Part shown: positions 26,714 through 34,725 of the stretch, piece after piece | How positions within the stretch are numbered: position 1 is the first letter of the stretch | Layout: each line of letters begins with the position of its first letter | DNA from: Clostridia bacterium | GTDB lineage: Bacteria > Bacillota > Peptococcia > DRI-13 > SM3-B62 | Assembly: GCA_018433675.1 (NCBI GenBank) | Contig: JAHDQS010000011.1 | Coordinates: 16,692-80,691, forward strand | Length of the DNA stretch: 64,000 nucleotides | Direction: 5' to 3' | Program-made: the position numbers and the translations under genes | Notes under the pieces: model-generated | Databases searched by the model: none | Told to the model about the DNA's origin: nothing | Seen by the model: only the letters and a program-made list of their open reading frames with translations

Positions 26714-26761
26714 AAATAGTCAGTACTGATTATATTATACTCAGCACTGACTATTTGTCAA
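26714..26761 (-). promoter_or_regulatory. PadR promoter with overlapping operator
   Basis: Minus strand: TTGACA (26756-26761), 16-base spacer, perfect TATAAT (26734-26739). A 16-base inverted repeat (AAATAGTCAGTACTGA and its 15/16-matching complement) spans 26714-26756 with an 11-base centre, wrapping the spacer, the -10 box and the start site. The repeat contains an inner ACTGACT-type core similar to known PadR sites. Confidence 0.72.
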
Positions 26762-26816
26762 CCATACATTGCTTTAAAAATCATCTAAGAATACATGCCA
26801 CTTTTTTTATACTTGA

Positions 26817-28472
26817 TCACCGTACCCCGCCACCGGAACCTCCGCCGGAGAACCCTCCTCCGCCGCGCCGCGAGCTATGTCCACCTCTGCCGGCACTGCG
26901 TGCGGCTTCATATTGCCGCTGCCTCCTTCTCATGGCGCTGTACATAAGGGTGTTGTAGCTATAAGCGCGATAAGCGTATTCTTGATAGCGTTCAATCTCC
27001 GGAACTTGCTGCGGATAAACCTGTCGCATCTGTTCCCCAACCTTATCGGCGATTCCGAGTAGAGTGGCATAAACCAGATAATCCTGCCAAATCACAGTTT
27101 CTTTCACACCGCGCTCTGCAATCAGGGAGAAATCCAACAAAAACTTTTTGAGACCCAGAACCTCTGCCAGTTGTTTTAAGCCCTCCCCCGTCAGATTTTT
27201 GACGCTTTTTAACTTCGCTCCCTTCAGGCAGTTTCGTTTGATCAGCCAGCCGTTTCCGGTCAATGTACATTTATCAAGAAAACTGCGCAGGGTCATCCAC
27301 TCAGCTTCACAGAACTTTTCTAATTCCCCAGGTTGCAGAATGCCATCGCTGCCAGCCGAGCTTTCTAAAATGGTGTAAAGCTGCTGGTCGTACTCATCGC
27401 CATCCTTATGCGGCTGCCGGACAAGGTGCATATTCACATTTTCCTTTGTTTTGCCCATACTGCCCACCGATTCCGTGGTTTCCGGCTCCAGACATCCCAT
27501 ATTAATGAGTTTCAGGATACGCGTTCCGATAATCGCACCTTCCTCACATTGCTCGGTGACATTGGATAGTACATAGGTCGCGTTCAGATCGCCGCCGTTG
27601 GGAAGATCACGGAAATAATCGGCTGCGTTCATCAGCTTCTTTATCTTGCGTTTCTTGAGCCTGACAGAAACCACACCGCAGATCGCAAGCAAAGAGACAA
27701 TGGCGATAATACCGAAAATAACAGACATGATGCCCTGATCAGATGCATAGTCACTGCCTTTAAAAGCCTGTTCCTTGACCGTTTCAAAGCTGGTATTTTC
27801 CGCACGCAGCGGACTGACAACACCTTTATCCAGCTCTACCATGATGGTCAGATGGTTACTTTTCCTGATCGGACGCTCCGTCCAGGCCAGGATCATACCA
27901 TCTCTAAACCGGATCTGTCCCTCGTAACCAAAGGCCCAGATACTGCAGTTGTCGTCTGTCAGAGGAGTACCGTCTTCCAGATAGATGCCCAACATCACAT
28001 CGGTCGGTGTAAAGTTCAGCTTATCGTTGATAAAGCGAAAGTTAAAGCCGTCGCTGTCGGAGTAAGCGCCCACAATGTCATGAACGACGTACCCAATGGT
28101 ATAACGTTGTTTTCCGTACTCTGAAATACCCCAGCACAGTTCATATCCCTCGTCTGTCTCGACCAGACCACAGCGATACGCCTTTTCAGCAAAGGAGGCG
28201 TCGATGTCCCATTCTTTTGTATACTCGTATTTGCGGCCCTCATCCGCCACGGAAAAATCCGTAATGGTGAGATAGCCGGAGCTGCGAATCGGCAGATAAA
28301 TCTCCGTGCCTTCGTCAATGTCTGCATCCCAAATCTGCGTAATATATGCAGAACCGTCTGAACGCAACGCCACATCCACTTGAATCTCCGGCACCCGATA
28401 ATGCGCCAGGGCGGAGGATGTCAACGTTACAGTCAACAGCAGTGCCAAGAGCAGTGCAACTGCCTTTTTCAT
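26817..28472 (-). CDS. DUF2207 domain membrane protein
   Basis: The 551-residue product has a signal peptide (KKAVALLLALLLTVTLTSSALA), an extracellular DUF2207 domain (about 24-230), a membrane segment near 245-270 (IMSVIFGIIAIVSLLAICGV), a cytoplasmic part with EEGAIIGTRILKLINMGCLE, and a Gly/Ser tail (GGGGFSGGGSGGG) as often seen in DUF2207 proteins. Unlike many relatives it seems to have one membrane anchor after the signal peptide. It follows the LemA gene by 13 bases, a common pairing of unknown, envelope-related function. Confidence 0.85.
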   Translation of the reverse strand: MKKAVALLLALLLTVTLTSSALAHYRVPEIQVDVALRSDGSAYITQIWDADIDEGTEIYLPIRSSGYLTITDFSVADEGRKYEYTKEWDIDASFAEKAYRCGLVETDEGYELCWGISEYGKQRYTIGYVVHDIVGAYSDSDGFNFRFINDKLNFTPTDVMLGIYLEDGTPLTDDNCSIWAFGYEGQIRFRDGMILAWTERPIRKSNHLTIMVELDKGVVSPLRAENTSFETVKEQAFKGSDYASDQGIMSVIFGIIAIVSLLAICGVVSVRLKKRKIKKLMNAADYFRDLPNGGDLNATYVLSNVTEQCEEGAIIGTRILKLINMGCLEPETTESVGSMGKTKENVNMHLVRQPHKDGDEYDQQLYTILESSAGSDGILQPGELEKFCEAEWMTLRSFLDKCTLTGNGWLIKRNCLKGAKLKSVKNLTGEGLKQLAEVLGLKKFLLDFSLIAERGVKETVIWQDYLVYATLLGIADKVGEQMRQVYPQQVPEIERYQEYAYRAYSYNTLMYSAMRRRQRQYEAARSAGRGGHSSRRGGGGFSGGGSGGGVR

Positions 28473-28485
28473 GTGTCACCACTCC

Positions 28486-29034
28486 CTACTTCATGCTGGG
28501 CATATCTGACTTTTCCTCTTTGACCTCCAGGTAATCCCTCTGCTTGAAACCGAGCATATTTCCAATCAGATTAGTAGGGAACATGCGCAGGATACGATTA
28601 ATCTTGGTAACGTTGTCGTTATAAATGAGGCGACTGGAACGAACCATCTTCTCGTAGCTTTGTACGGAATTCATCGTATACAGATAGTTCTCGTTAGCTT
28701 TCAACTCAGGATAGGCTTCCGCAACGGCAGCGATACGGCCTAAAGCCTCAGAAAGGATGCCCTCCTGCTTCAGCACTTCGTCAGGAGTTGATTTCGCAGT
28801 AATAACACTGCGGCGGGACTTGATGGTTTCGATAAGGGTTTGAGATTCGTGGACAGCATAGCCTTTGGCCAGATCCAGCAGGGCCGTCAACGCATCAAAG
28901 CGGCTGGAAAGCTGTACGCCGATCTGCTGCATGGCGTTGTTGATGTTTTCGTCCATTACCACCAGCTTACGCTGGGTAGAGATAATCCAGATGCCGATGA
29001 TAGCAGCCAGAAGCACGATAATAATGATAGCCAT
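28486..29034 (-). CDS. LemA family protein
   Basis: The 182-residue protein has an N-terminal membrane helix (AIIIIVLLAAIIGIWIIS) and the LemA helical body: MDENINNAMQQIGVQLSSRF, LTALLDLAKGYAVHE and YPELKANENYLYTMNSVQSY. LemA proteins are exposed outside with a short cytoplasmic tail; their role is unclear. It is first in a two-gene operon with DUF2207. Confidence 0.93.
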   Translation of the reverse strand: MAIIIIVLLAAIIGIWIISTQRKLVVMDENINNAMQQIGVQLSSRFDALTALLDLAKGYAVHESQTLIETIKSRRSVITAKSTPDEVLKQEGILSEALGRIAAVAEAYPELKANENYLYTMNSVQSYEKMVRSSRLIYNDNVTKINRILRMFPTNLIGNMLGFKQRDYLEVKEEKSDMPSMK

Positions 29035-29131
29035 AATAATTCTCCTCTTTTCTCTCTTTTTATGGGATTTTTAATCCTGTGCTTTTTATCATTGTTTAAT
29101 AATATAATACTCATATTTGTCTTGAGAAATC

Positions 29132-29153
29132 TGTCGTATATTGTCGAATGTCG
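29132..29153. promoter_or_regulatory. possible Spo0A-type boxes upstream of lemA
   Basis: The plus strand carries three TGTCG elements (29132, 29142, 29149); the middle one reads TTGTCGAA, identical to the 0A-box consensus, and the first is ten bases (one turn) away. They lie about 100 bases upstream of the lemA start and 200 bases upstream of the GMP synthase gene. A chance match is possible. Confidence 0.3.
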
Positions 29154-29175
29154 CCAGCTTTTTATTATTAATGAT

Positions 29176-29216
29176 AAAAAAACAACCGCCCCAGCAGGGC
29201 GGTCAGCTATTTTTTT
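29176..29216. terminator. bidirectional intrinsic terminator between divergent lemA and GMP synthase genes
   Basis: The stem ACCGCCC/GGGCGGT (29185-29191 and 29197-29203) with a 5-base loop has seven A before it and, after six bases, seven T behind it, so it can work on both strands. Oddly, no gene ends here: both neighbours start away from it. It may close a lost gene, or act as a leader terminator. Confidence 0.6.
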
Positions 29217-29357
29217 AATCGCAGTTTGCTATAATCGTATTCCATACAAGTTATCGTATTTTGTGTGCTTAGGCATGTCAATATATACCTATGAGATTTA
29301 CTCCGATAATGCTATAATCTTGTGCAGTGGACTAAATCCTTAGGAGGACAAAATAAA

Positions 29358-30665
29358 ATGAAACAGGATATGATCGTCATTTTGGATCTGGGGGGACAAA
29401 ACAATACGGCTATCGCCAGGGCAGTTCGCAGCCTTGGTGTATATAGTGAAATCCACCCCCATGATATCTCACGGGATAAGCTCTCCCAATTGCCAAACGT
29501 CAAGGGTATTATCATCAACGGCGGGAAAAACAATATAGTCAATGGAACAGCAATTGACGTCGACCATAGCATCTATGAGGCAGGCTACCCTATCCTGGCG
29601 GTGGACCACGAGTCGGCCAAATGTGAAAACAAAAGAAAAAACTGGCCGGAAACAGAAGAAGAAACCGCAAGACTCTTAAAGGATTTCATCTTCCATACCT
29701 GCCAAGCGAAACCTAATTGGAATATGAAAAACTTTGTTGAAGATCAAGTAGAAATGATCAAAAAACAGGTGGGTGACAAGAAGGTCTTGCTCGCCTTATC
29801 CGGCGGGGTAGACAGCTCAGTAGTAGCCGCTTTACTCATCAAGGCTATCGGCAAGCAGCTGGTCTGCGTGCACGTCAATCATGGTCTCATGCGCAAAGGC
29901 GAATCAGAAACCGTTATCGAAGTATTCAAGAATCAGCTGGATGCCAACCTGATCTACGTTGATGCCAGCGAGCGGTTCCTGAAAAAGCTGGAAAATATCT
30001 CGGACCCCGAGCAAAAGAGAAAAATAATCGGCGCTGAGTTCATTCGCGTCTTTGAAAAAGAAGCACGAAAACTAGACGGTATTGAATTTCTGGCTCAGGG
30101 CACCATCTATCCTGATATCGTGGAAAGTGGTACCAAGACGGCCAGCGCTGTGAAGGCTCATCATAATGTAGGCGGTTTGCCTGAAGACCTTAACTTCTCC
30201 CTGGTGGAGCCCCTTTATCATCTGTTTAAGGACGAAGTCAGGGCCTGCGGTCTTGAACTTGGCCTGCCGGATACAATGGTTTATAGACAACCCTTCCCCG
30301 GTCCCGGTCTTGGGGTACGCTGCCTCGGAGCCATCACTAAGGAACGTCTGGAAGCAGTGCGGGAATCTGATGCTATTTTACGGGAAGAGTTTGCAAAGGC
30401 CGGTTTAGATAAAAAAGTATGGCAATATTTTACCGTTGTCCCTGACTTTAAATCTGTCGGCGTGAAAAACCATGCCCGCAGCTACGAATACCCTGTTATC
30501 ATTCGGGCTATTAACACTATCGATGCCATGACTGCCAGTATCGAACAAATCGATTGGCCTGTTCTTTTAAAAATTACAGATCGCATACTCAAAGAAGTCC
30601 CCCATGTGAACCGGGTCTGCTATGATTTAAGTCCCAAACCCTGCGCCACCATCGAGTGGGAATGA
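29358..30665 (+). CDS. guaA: GMP synthase with shortened, non-catalytic amidotransferase domain
   Basis: The 435-residue protein has a complete ATP-pyrophosphatase half (LLALSGGVDSSVVAALL at residues 144-160, VHVNHGLMRKGE, GTIYPDIVES) and the GMP-synthase dimerisation end (FPGPGLGVRCLGAI ... DLSPKPCATIEWE). The N-terminal glutaminase domain keeps its first strands (LDLGGQNNTAIARAVRSLGV, SEIHPHD) but where GICYG with the catalytic Cys is expected the text is PILAVDHESAKCE, followed by a gap of roughly 75-80 residues that normally include the His/Glu of the triad. It probably uses ammonia or another amidotransferase. Start at ATG after AGGAGG. Confidence 0.88.
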   Translation: MKQDMIVILDLGGQNNTAIARAVRSLGVYSEIHPHDISRDKLSQLPNVKGIIINGGKNNIVNGTAIDVDHSIYEAGYPILAVDHESAKCENKRKNWPETEEETARLLKDFIFHTCQAKPNWNMKNFVEDQVEMIKKQVGDKKVLLALSGGVDSSVVAALLIKAIGKQLVCVHVNHGLMRKGESETVIEVFKNQLDANLIYVDASERFLKKLENISDPEQKRKIIGAEFIRVFEKEARKLDGIEFLAQGTIYPDIVESGTKTASAVKAHHNVGGLPEDLNFSLVEPLYHLFKDEVRACGLELGLPDTMVYRQPFPGPGLGVRCLGAITKERLEAVRESDAILREEFAKAGLDKKVWQYFTVVPDFKSVGVKNHARSYEYPVIIRAINTIDAMTASIEQIDWPVLLKITDRILKEVPHVNRVCYDLSPKPCATIEWE

Positions 30666-30700
30666 TAATACATATAATACGAATAATATGGATAAATAAT

Positions 30701-30730
30701 AAAAACGCTGCAAATATTTGTGGCGTTTTT
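30701..30730 (+). terminator. terminator after the GMP synthase gene
   Basis: AAAAACGC and GCGTTTTT pair, with an inner CAAA/TTTG extension, and the run of T ending the second arm follows the stop by about 40 bases. Arms and T-run are on the plus strand. Confidence 0.65.
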
Positions 30731-30804
30731 TATGGGTGCTCAAATGGAGGTTAGCCAAATGTATACACAAAGTTTAGCATACAGTAAGTGGAAGAGGTGT
30801 AAAT

Positions 30805-31656
30805 TCAAAACTTGCTTGGAATGGCGATCTCGCACAATTTCCTAACCGACTTCATCACATCATCCCAACTTATATCGGCGGCGTAATCAAACTTGCTCTG
30901 ATAGTTCTTCCATAGGGTAGCTACTTCCGGACTCGACTCTATCTCGTACAGAATCAGAGCAGAGCCGCTGACCACTGCTGTTGAATTGCGCTTCTTGCAG
31001 GTGGCCAAAAAAGCGTCATGAAGAACGGAAGGATTAATATTGTGTGATTGCGTGGTCTCTAGGGCGTAGATGTCATAGAAATCTCTCATGCGGGTGTTCG
31101 CTGTGCCACGGGCTATAAGTGTTTCTAGCTTCTCTGCCAGCACTGTCTCTAAGTTGTATGCCAGGATGGAGATGGTCCGGTCTTCGAACAACAGCTGAAA
31201 AGAGTATGCGACTTCCCTTGGTGTAATCACATCTCCGGTCGAGAAGTCGATTTTAAGCGGAGTTCGCATAGTTTCCAGCGTTGTATTCAGCATGACCCGT
31301 ACCCCGGAGTAGTCCGCTTCGTCCATGATAATGACAGCACTCTTTATCTCGAATGCCATCCCATCCTCAATTTGGATAGAAGTAATCTCTTCCACAATCT
31401 TCCGGGCACTCTCCACCGACAGCGGTAGATTCCTGATGGTTGTGTCCACGTCCATCGTGGAACGATTGTCCAACCCGACCATTGCGGAAACCAGGGTGCC
31501 CCCCTTGAGTATAAGGTTATCGCGGTATGGAGAAAGGGAGAGCCTTTCAAGGAATCGCTCCATGACATAGTTACGGATGATTATCTGCGCCTTGTTGCTG
31601 TTACCTTTTGACATGTTGCGTACAAGGGCTTTTAATTGTCTCGACGTATGTATCAT
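30805..31656 (-). CDS. AbiEii/AbiGii family nucleotidyltransferase toxin
   Basis: The 283-residue protein has the AbiEii nucleotidyltransferase core: NLILKGGTLVSAMVGLDNRS (GG-T/S element) followed by TMDVDTTIRN with the D-x-D metal ligands, then LAYNLETVLAEKLETLIARG, a conserved later motif. AbiEii is the toxic half of type IV-like abortive-infection pairs and transfers nucleotides to tRNA or another target. It begins on the stop of the AbiEi gene (TAATG), so toxin translation is coupled to the antitoxin. Confidence 0.92.
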   Translation of the reverse strand: MIHTSRQLKALVRNMSKGNSNKAQIIIRNYVMERFLERLSLSPYRDNLILKGGTLVSAMVGLDNRSTMDVDTTIRNLPLSVESARKIVEEITSIQIEDGMAFEIKSAVIIMDEADYSGVRVMLNTTLETMRTPLKIDFSTGDVITPREVAYSFQLLFEDRTISILAYNLETVLAEKLETLIARGTANTRMRDFYDIYALETTQSHNINPSVLHDAFLATCKKRNSTAVVSGSALILYEIESSPEVATLWKNYQSKFDYAADISWDDVMKSVRKLCEIAIPSKF

Positions 31657-32249
31657 TACAGCAGCACCTCCGTATATTGGCGGATGATTTTCTCAACGGA
31701 GAAAGTCTTCGCATAGCGCATGAGTAGTGGAAGGTTTTTCTCCTTGCTCCGAATATATCCCTTGATAGCTGCCTGTAAGTCCTGGATTTCGATGTTCTTA
31801 CGGCTTCGTACCAAGTCGCAGATTGTCCGTTCCGAGTTGTAAACTCTGATGGTATGACCGGCGTGAGAACTCGCTTCCATGACACCCTCATCGAACAACT
31901 CTGCCTTGACCTTATAAACCTTAATGCCTTGCTTGGTCAACCCTGCTGTATTCGCACCTGCTTTCAACGTGACTGAATATCTGACCGGCTCGCGCTCCGC
32001 AAGATTCAGCAGGTAGAGAGCAGTTTCGTGAGAGAACACTGCCAGAGGGTATCTTGTTTGAATGACATACATTCCATCCTCCCAGGCGTCCTGGGACATA
32101 TATAGTCCGTGAGCAACACGCTCCAAGTTTCGATCTCGCACATATTCACCAAGGTAAGTCCTTGAAATCCCGGCCTGGATAGCGTCAGATGTTTTTAAAA
32201 AGCCGTTGTTCTTCTGAAGAAGCGCATCCAGCATTTTATATTTGTTCAT
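31656..32249 (-). CDS. AbiEi family antitoxin
   Basis: The 197-residue protein has an N-terminal winged helix (FLKTSDAIQAGISRTYLGEY ... ERVAHGLYM) and the AbiEi antitoxin region (YPLAVFSHETALYLLNLAER, VYNSERTICDLVRSRKNIEI). AbiEi proteins bind inverted repeats in their own promoter and neutralise AbiEii. A perfect 14-base inverted repeat flanks the -10 box upstream of this gene, matching that mode. Both genes are intact, so the system may be active against phage. Confidence 0.92.
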   Translation of the reverse strand: MNKYKMLDALLQKNNGFLKTSDAIQAGISRTYLGEYVRDRNLERVAHGLYMSQDAWEDGMYVIQTRYPLAVFSHETALYLLNLAEREPVRYSVTLKAGANTAGLTKQGIKVYKVKAELFDEGVMEASSHAGHTIRVYNSERTICDLVRSRKNIEIQDLQAAIKGYIRSKEKNLPLLMRYAKTFSVEKIIRQYTEVLL

Positions 32250-32260
32250 TGTATCACCTA

Positions 32261-32300
32261 ACTTTCATGCTCTTATTATAAACAAAAAGAGCATGAAAGT
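32261..32300 (-). promoter_or_regulatory. AbiE promoter with perfect inverted-repeat operator
   Basis: Arms ACTTTCATGCTCTT (32261-32274) and its exact complement (32287-32300) are separated by 12 bases that contain, on the minus strand, TATAAT. TTTACT lies 17 bases further up as a -35 box. Binding of the AbiEi winged helix here would block RNA polymerase. Confidence 0.72.
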
Positions 32301-32576
32301 AAACAATGAATTTAAAATTCTCGTGTGATTTAAGAAAATCATTATGCTGAAGCTTGTTGCTGAACTTTTACGTTCTTTCAAAAATAAAGTGAGCACGAAG
32401 GTAAATAGTTTACCATTGGCTAAATCTGAAAGAGAACCTGGCAACACAATGGCAACAAAAAATCAGAGAACCCATAATATATGGATAATTGATATAACCA
32501 GAATAGTAGAAACCATGAAAGCTAAACGGAATTGTTTAGGAAACGCTTTTCAGGATCGAGTGGGAATAATATAGTA

Positions 32577-32611
32577 GTACAATATATTGTACAGGATATT
32601 GTATAGCCGCA
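32577..32611 (+). promoter_or_regulatory. palindromic operator upstream of the YefM-type antitoxin
   Basis: GTACAATATATTGTAC (32577-32592) is a perfect palindrome and contains TTGTAC; the next bases (TTGTACAGGATATTGTATA) repeat the half-site. YefM operators are known to be long and short palindromes with a TGTACA core, so this fits autoregulation of the antitoxin. Confidence 0.6.
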
Positions 32612-32628
32612 CTGGAAGGAGTGATATT

Positions 32629-32892
32629 ATGTTAGCTGTAAACTATTCAACGATTGGTAGTAAGCTGAAAGATTATTGTGATAAAGCGACGGATGAAAAC
32701 GAGACGGTAATTGTTACCCGCAAAGACGAAAAAAATGTTGTAATCATGAGCCTTGATAAATACAATGATATAATGAGAGCTGCCCGTAATGCAGAATATC
32801 TGGATATGATTGATAGAAGTATGGAACAGATTAAGCAGGGCAAAGTTGTGCTGAAAACCATGGAAGAATTAGAGGAAATGGCTAATGAGTGA
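32629..32892 (+). CDS. type II antitoxin, Phd/YefM family
   Basis: The 87-residue protein starts MLAVNYSTIGSKLKDYCDKA and has the Phd/YefM core (ETVIVTRKDEKNVVIMSLDKY), with an acidic C-terminal toxin-binding tail (VVLKTMEELEEMANE). The start at ATG follows AAGGAGTG. The downstream toxin gene is reduced to a stub, so it is probably an orphan antitoxin that could still neutralise toxins elsewhere or simply be decaying. Confidence 0.85.
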   Translation: MLAVNYSTIGSKLKDYCDKATDENETVIVTRKDEKNVVIMSLDKYNDIMRAARNAEYLDMIDRSMEQIKQGKVVLKTMEELEEMANE

Positions 32893-32947
32893 TCTCACCT
32901 TCTCTGATAACATTTGGAATAAACTAACACCCCTTGAAAAGCTATAA
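32885..32947 (+). pseudogene. stub of a YoeB-like toxin gene
   Basis: An ATG overlapping the antitoxin stop by eight bases opens a 20-codon frame, MSDLTFSDNIWNKL then TPLEKL and a stop. The FSDNIW stretch resembles the start of YoeB/Txe toxins (LIFSDNAWE), and the overlap is typical of these pairs. The rest of the toxin is missing, because the RF3 gene ends 18 bases further on. Confidence 0.55.
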
Positions 32948-32964
32948 ACACTATGACCTGATGT

Positions 32965-34560
32965 TTATGACGGACTGGTTTCAAACCGGAAAGAAGGATT
33001 TTTATCCTGTAACCAGCGGAGATTAAAGTCATTCTCAAACAGAACTACTAAGCGGTCGTTCTGGTCTTTGACACAAAGACTTCTCATGCTATGAAGTTTG
33101 GCAACATCGATAGGTTTATCACTCTCAATCCAACGTGCAAACTGGTAAGACATGTGGTAAAGCTGAATTTTGACACCATATTCCGATATAAACCGATGCT
33201 CGAAAACTTCAAACTGCAGTTTCCCCACAACTCCCAGGATAATATCTTCCGTCCGCTCGACAAAAGTACGATAAATCTGGATTGCTCCTTCTTCAGCAAG
33301 CTGATTAATACCCTTCTGAAACTGCTTATATTTTGCCGTATCAAGATTCGTTACACGCGCAAAATGCTCCGGCGGAAACTGAGGGAGCTTCTCGAATTCA
33401 AACGCACCTTCTTCGCATAAAGTATCACCTATGCGATAGATACCGGGATCGAATAAGCCTACAATATCTCCGGGAAAGGCTTCTTCGGCTATATTCCGGT
33501 CCTGGGCCAAAAACTGCTGGGGTTGGGGCAACTTGATTCTTTTCCCTGTTCTAACATGATTTACAGCCATTCCCCGCTCAAACCGGCCGGAACAGACCCT
33601 CAGAAAAGCAATCCTGTCCCGGTGAGCAGGGTTCATATTAGCTTGAATCTTAAAGATAAACCCCGAGAAGCTGTTAGTAACAGGATCAATCGGACCTATA
33701 CTGCTCTTTTGGGTTTGGGGTGCCGGCGCTAGATTGATGTACTGTTCTAAAAAGGTCTGAACCCCGAAATTATTTATGGCACTGCCAAAAAAGACAGGGG
33801 TAAGCTTACCCTGTAATATTTTTTCTTCATCATAAGGATCGCCCGCAATATCCAAAAGAAGGATTTCTTCCCTGAGCTTTTCAATGAGACCCGGCTCAGG
33901 GATTTCTTTTTTTATCTTTTCGTCTTCTAAGCCATTTTCAGCTGTCTCGAATAGTTTCCGTTCGCTGTCCCTTTTATATAGCTCTATCCGGTTATTCTGC
34001 CTATCGTAAACCCCTTTAAAATCCATACCCATCCCTATCGGCCAGTTCATCGGACAAGACCGGATCCCCAGAACATCTTCCAGCTCCTGAAGAAGTTCCA
34101 ACGGCTCCTTAGAATAACGGTCCATTTTATTAATGAAAGTAAAAATCGGAACTCCCCGCAGACGACAGACTTTAAATAATTTGATAGTTTGGGCTTCCAC
34201 CCCTTTGGCGGCATCAAGAAGCATGACCACACTGTCTGCAGCCGTGAGTGTCCGATAGGTATCCTCACTAAAATCATGGTGACCGGGGGTATCCAGGATA
34301 TTGATCTGATGACCCCGATAACTAAATTGCATGGCACTGGACGTAACGGAGATGCCCCTCTCTTTTTCAATCTGCATCCAATCCGAAGTAGCATGTTTTT
34401 GAGCTTTTCTCCCCTTTACAGCACCAGCCAAACGAATGGCTCCGCCAAAGAGCAAGAGTTTTTCCGTTAATGTAGTTTTTCCGGCATCAGGATGAGAGAT
34501 TATCGCAAAGGTGCGCCTGTTTTTTACTTCCCTTGCTATGTGTTCTTGCAAATTGTCCAT
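32965..34560 (-). CDS. prfC: peptide chain release factor 3
   Basis: A 531-residue translational GTPase has G1 ISHPDAGKTTLTEKLL, switch region with TSDWMQIEKERGISVTSSAM, G3 DTPGHHDFSEDTY and G4 NKMDR, and the RF3-specific C-terminal part ending KDQNDRLVVLFENDFNLRWL. It recycles RF1 and RF2 from the ribosome after peptide release. Full length, single gene, divergent from rnj; its 3' end faces the YoeB stub. Confidence 0.95.
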   Translation of the reverse strand: MDNLQEHIAREVKNRRTFAIISHPDAGKTTLTEKLLLFGGAIRLAGAVKGRKAQKHATSDWMQIEKERGISVTSSAMQFSYRGHQINILDTPGHHDFSEDTYRTLTAADSVVMLLDAAKGVEAQTIKLFKVCRLRGVPIFTFINKMDRYSKEPLELLQELEDVLGIRSCPMNWPIGMGMDFKGVYDRQNNRIELYKRDSERKLFETAENGLEDEKIKKEIPEPGLIEKLREEILLLDIAGDPYDEEKILQGKLTPVFFGSAINNFGVQTFLEQYINLAPAPQTQKSSIGPIDPVTNSFSGFIFKIQANMNPAHRDRIAFLRVCSGRFERGMAVNHVRTGKRIKLPQPQQFLAQDRNIAEEAFPGDIVGLFDPGIYRIGDTLCEEGAFEFEKLPQFPPEHFARVTNLDTAKYKQFQKGINQLAEEGAIQIYRTFVERTEDIILGVVGKLQFEVFEHRFISEYGVKIQLYHMSYQFARWIESDKPIDVAKLHSMRSLCVKDQNDRLVVLFENDFNLRWLQDKNPSFRFETSPS

Positions 34561-34725
34561 ATAAGAGTTCCTCTCTGTTGCAATGATTAAATCTAAGAAA
34601 AATCAAGTACTAATATATCACACCTATTAAATAACGGGCAATAATATAACAACATTTAATTAAATGCTACAAAAGCAGTTAAAATATGTTTATAATGTGA
34701 TACACGGTTTTAAGGAGTGGAACTC

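Noticed and set aside
29100..29357. Purine-type riboswitch ahead of the GMP synthase gene
   Set aside because: I could not find the conserved junction and loop bases of a guanine or other purine aptamer; only a simple terminator hairpin is present.
32300..32576. Gene between AbiE and YefM on the plus strand
   Set aside because: The open stretch has no ribosome site and low-complexity text; it reads as intergenic DNA.
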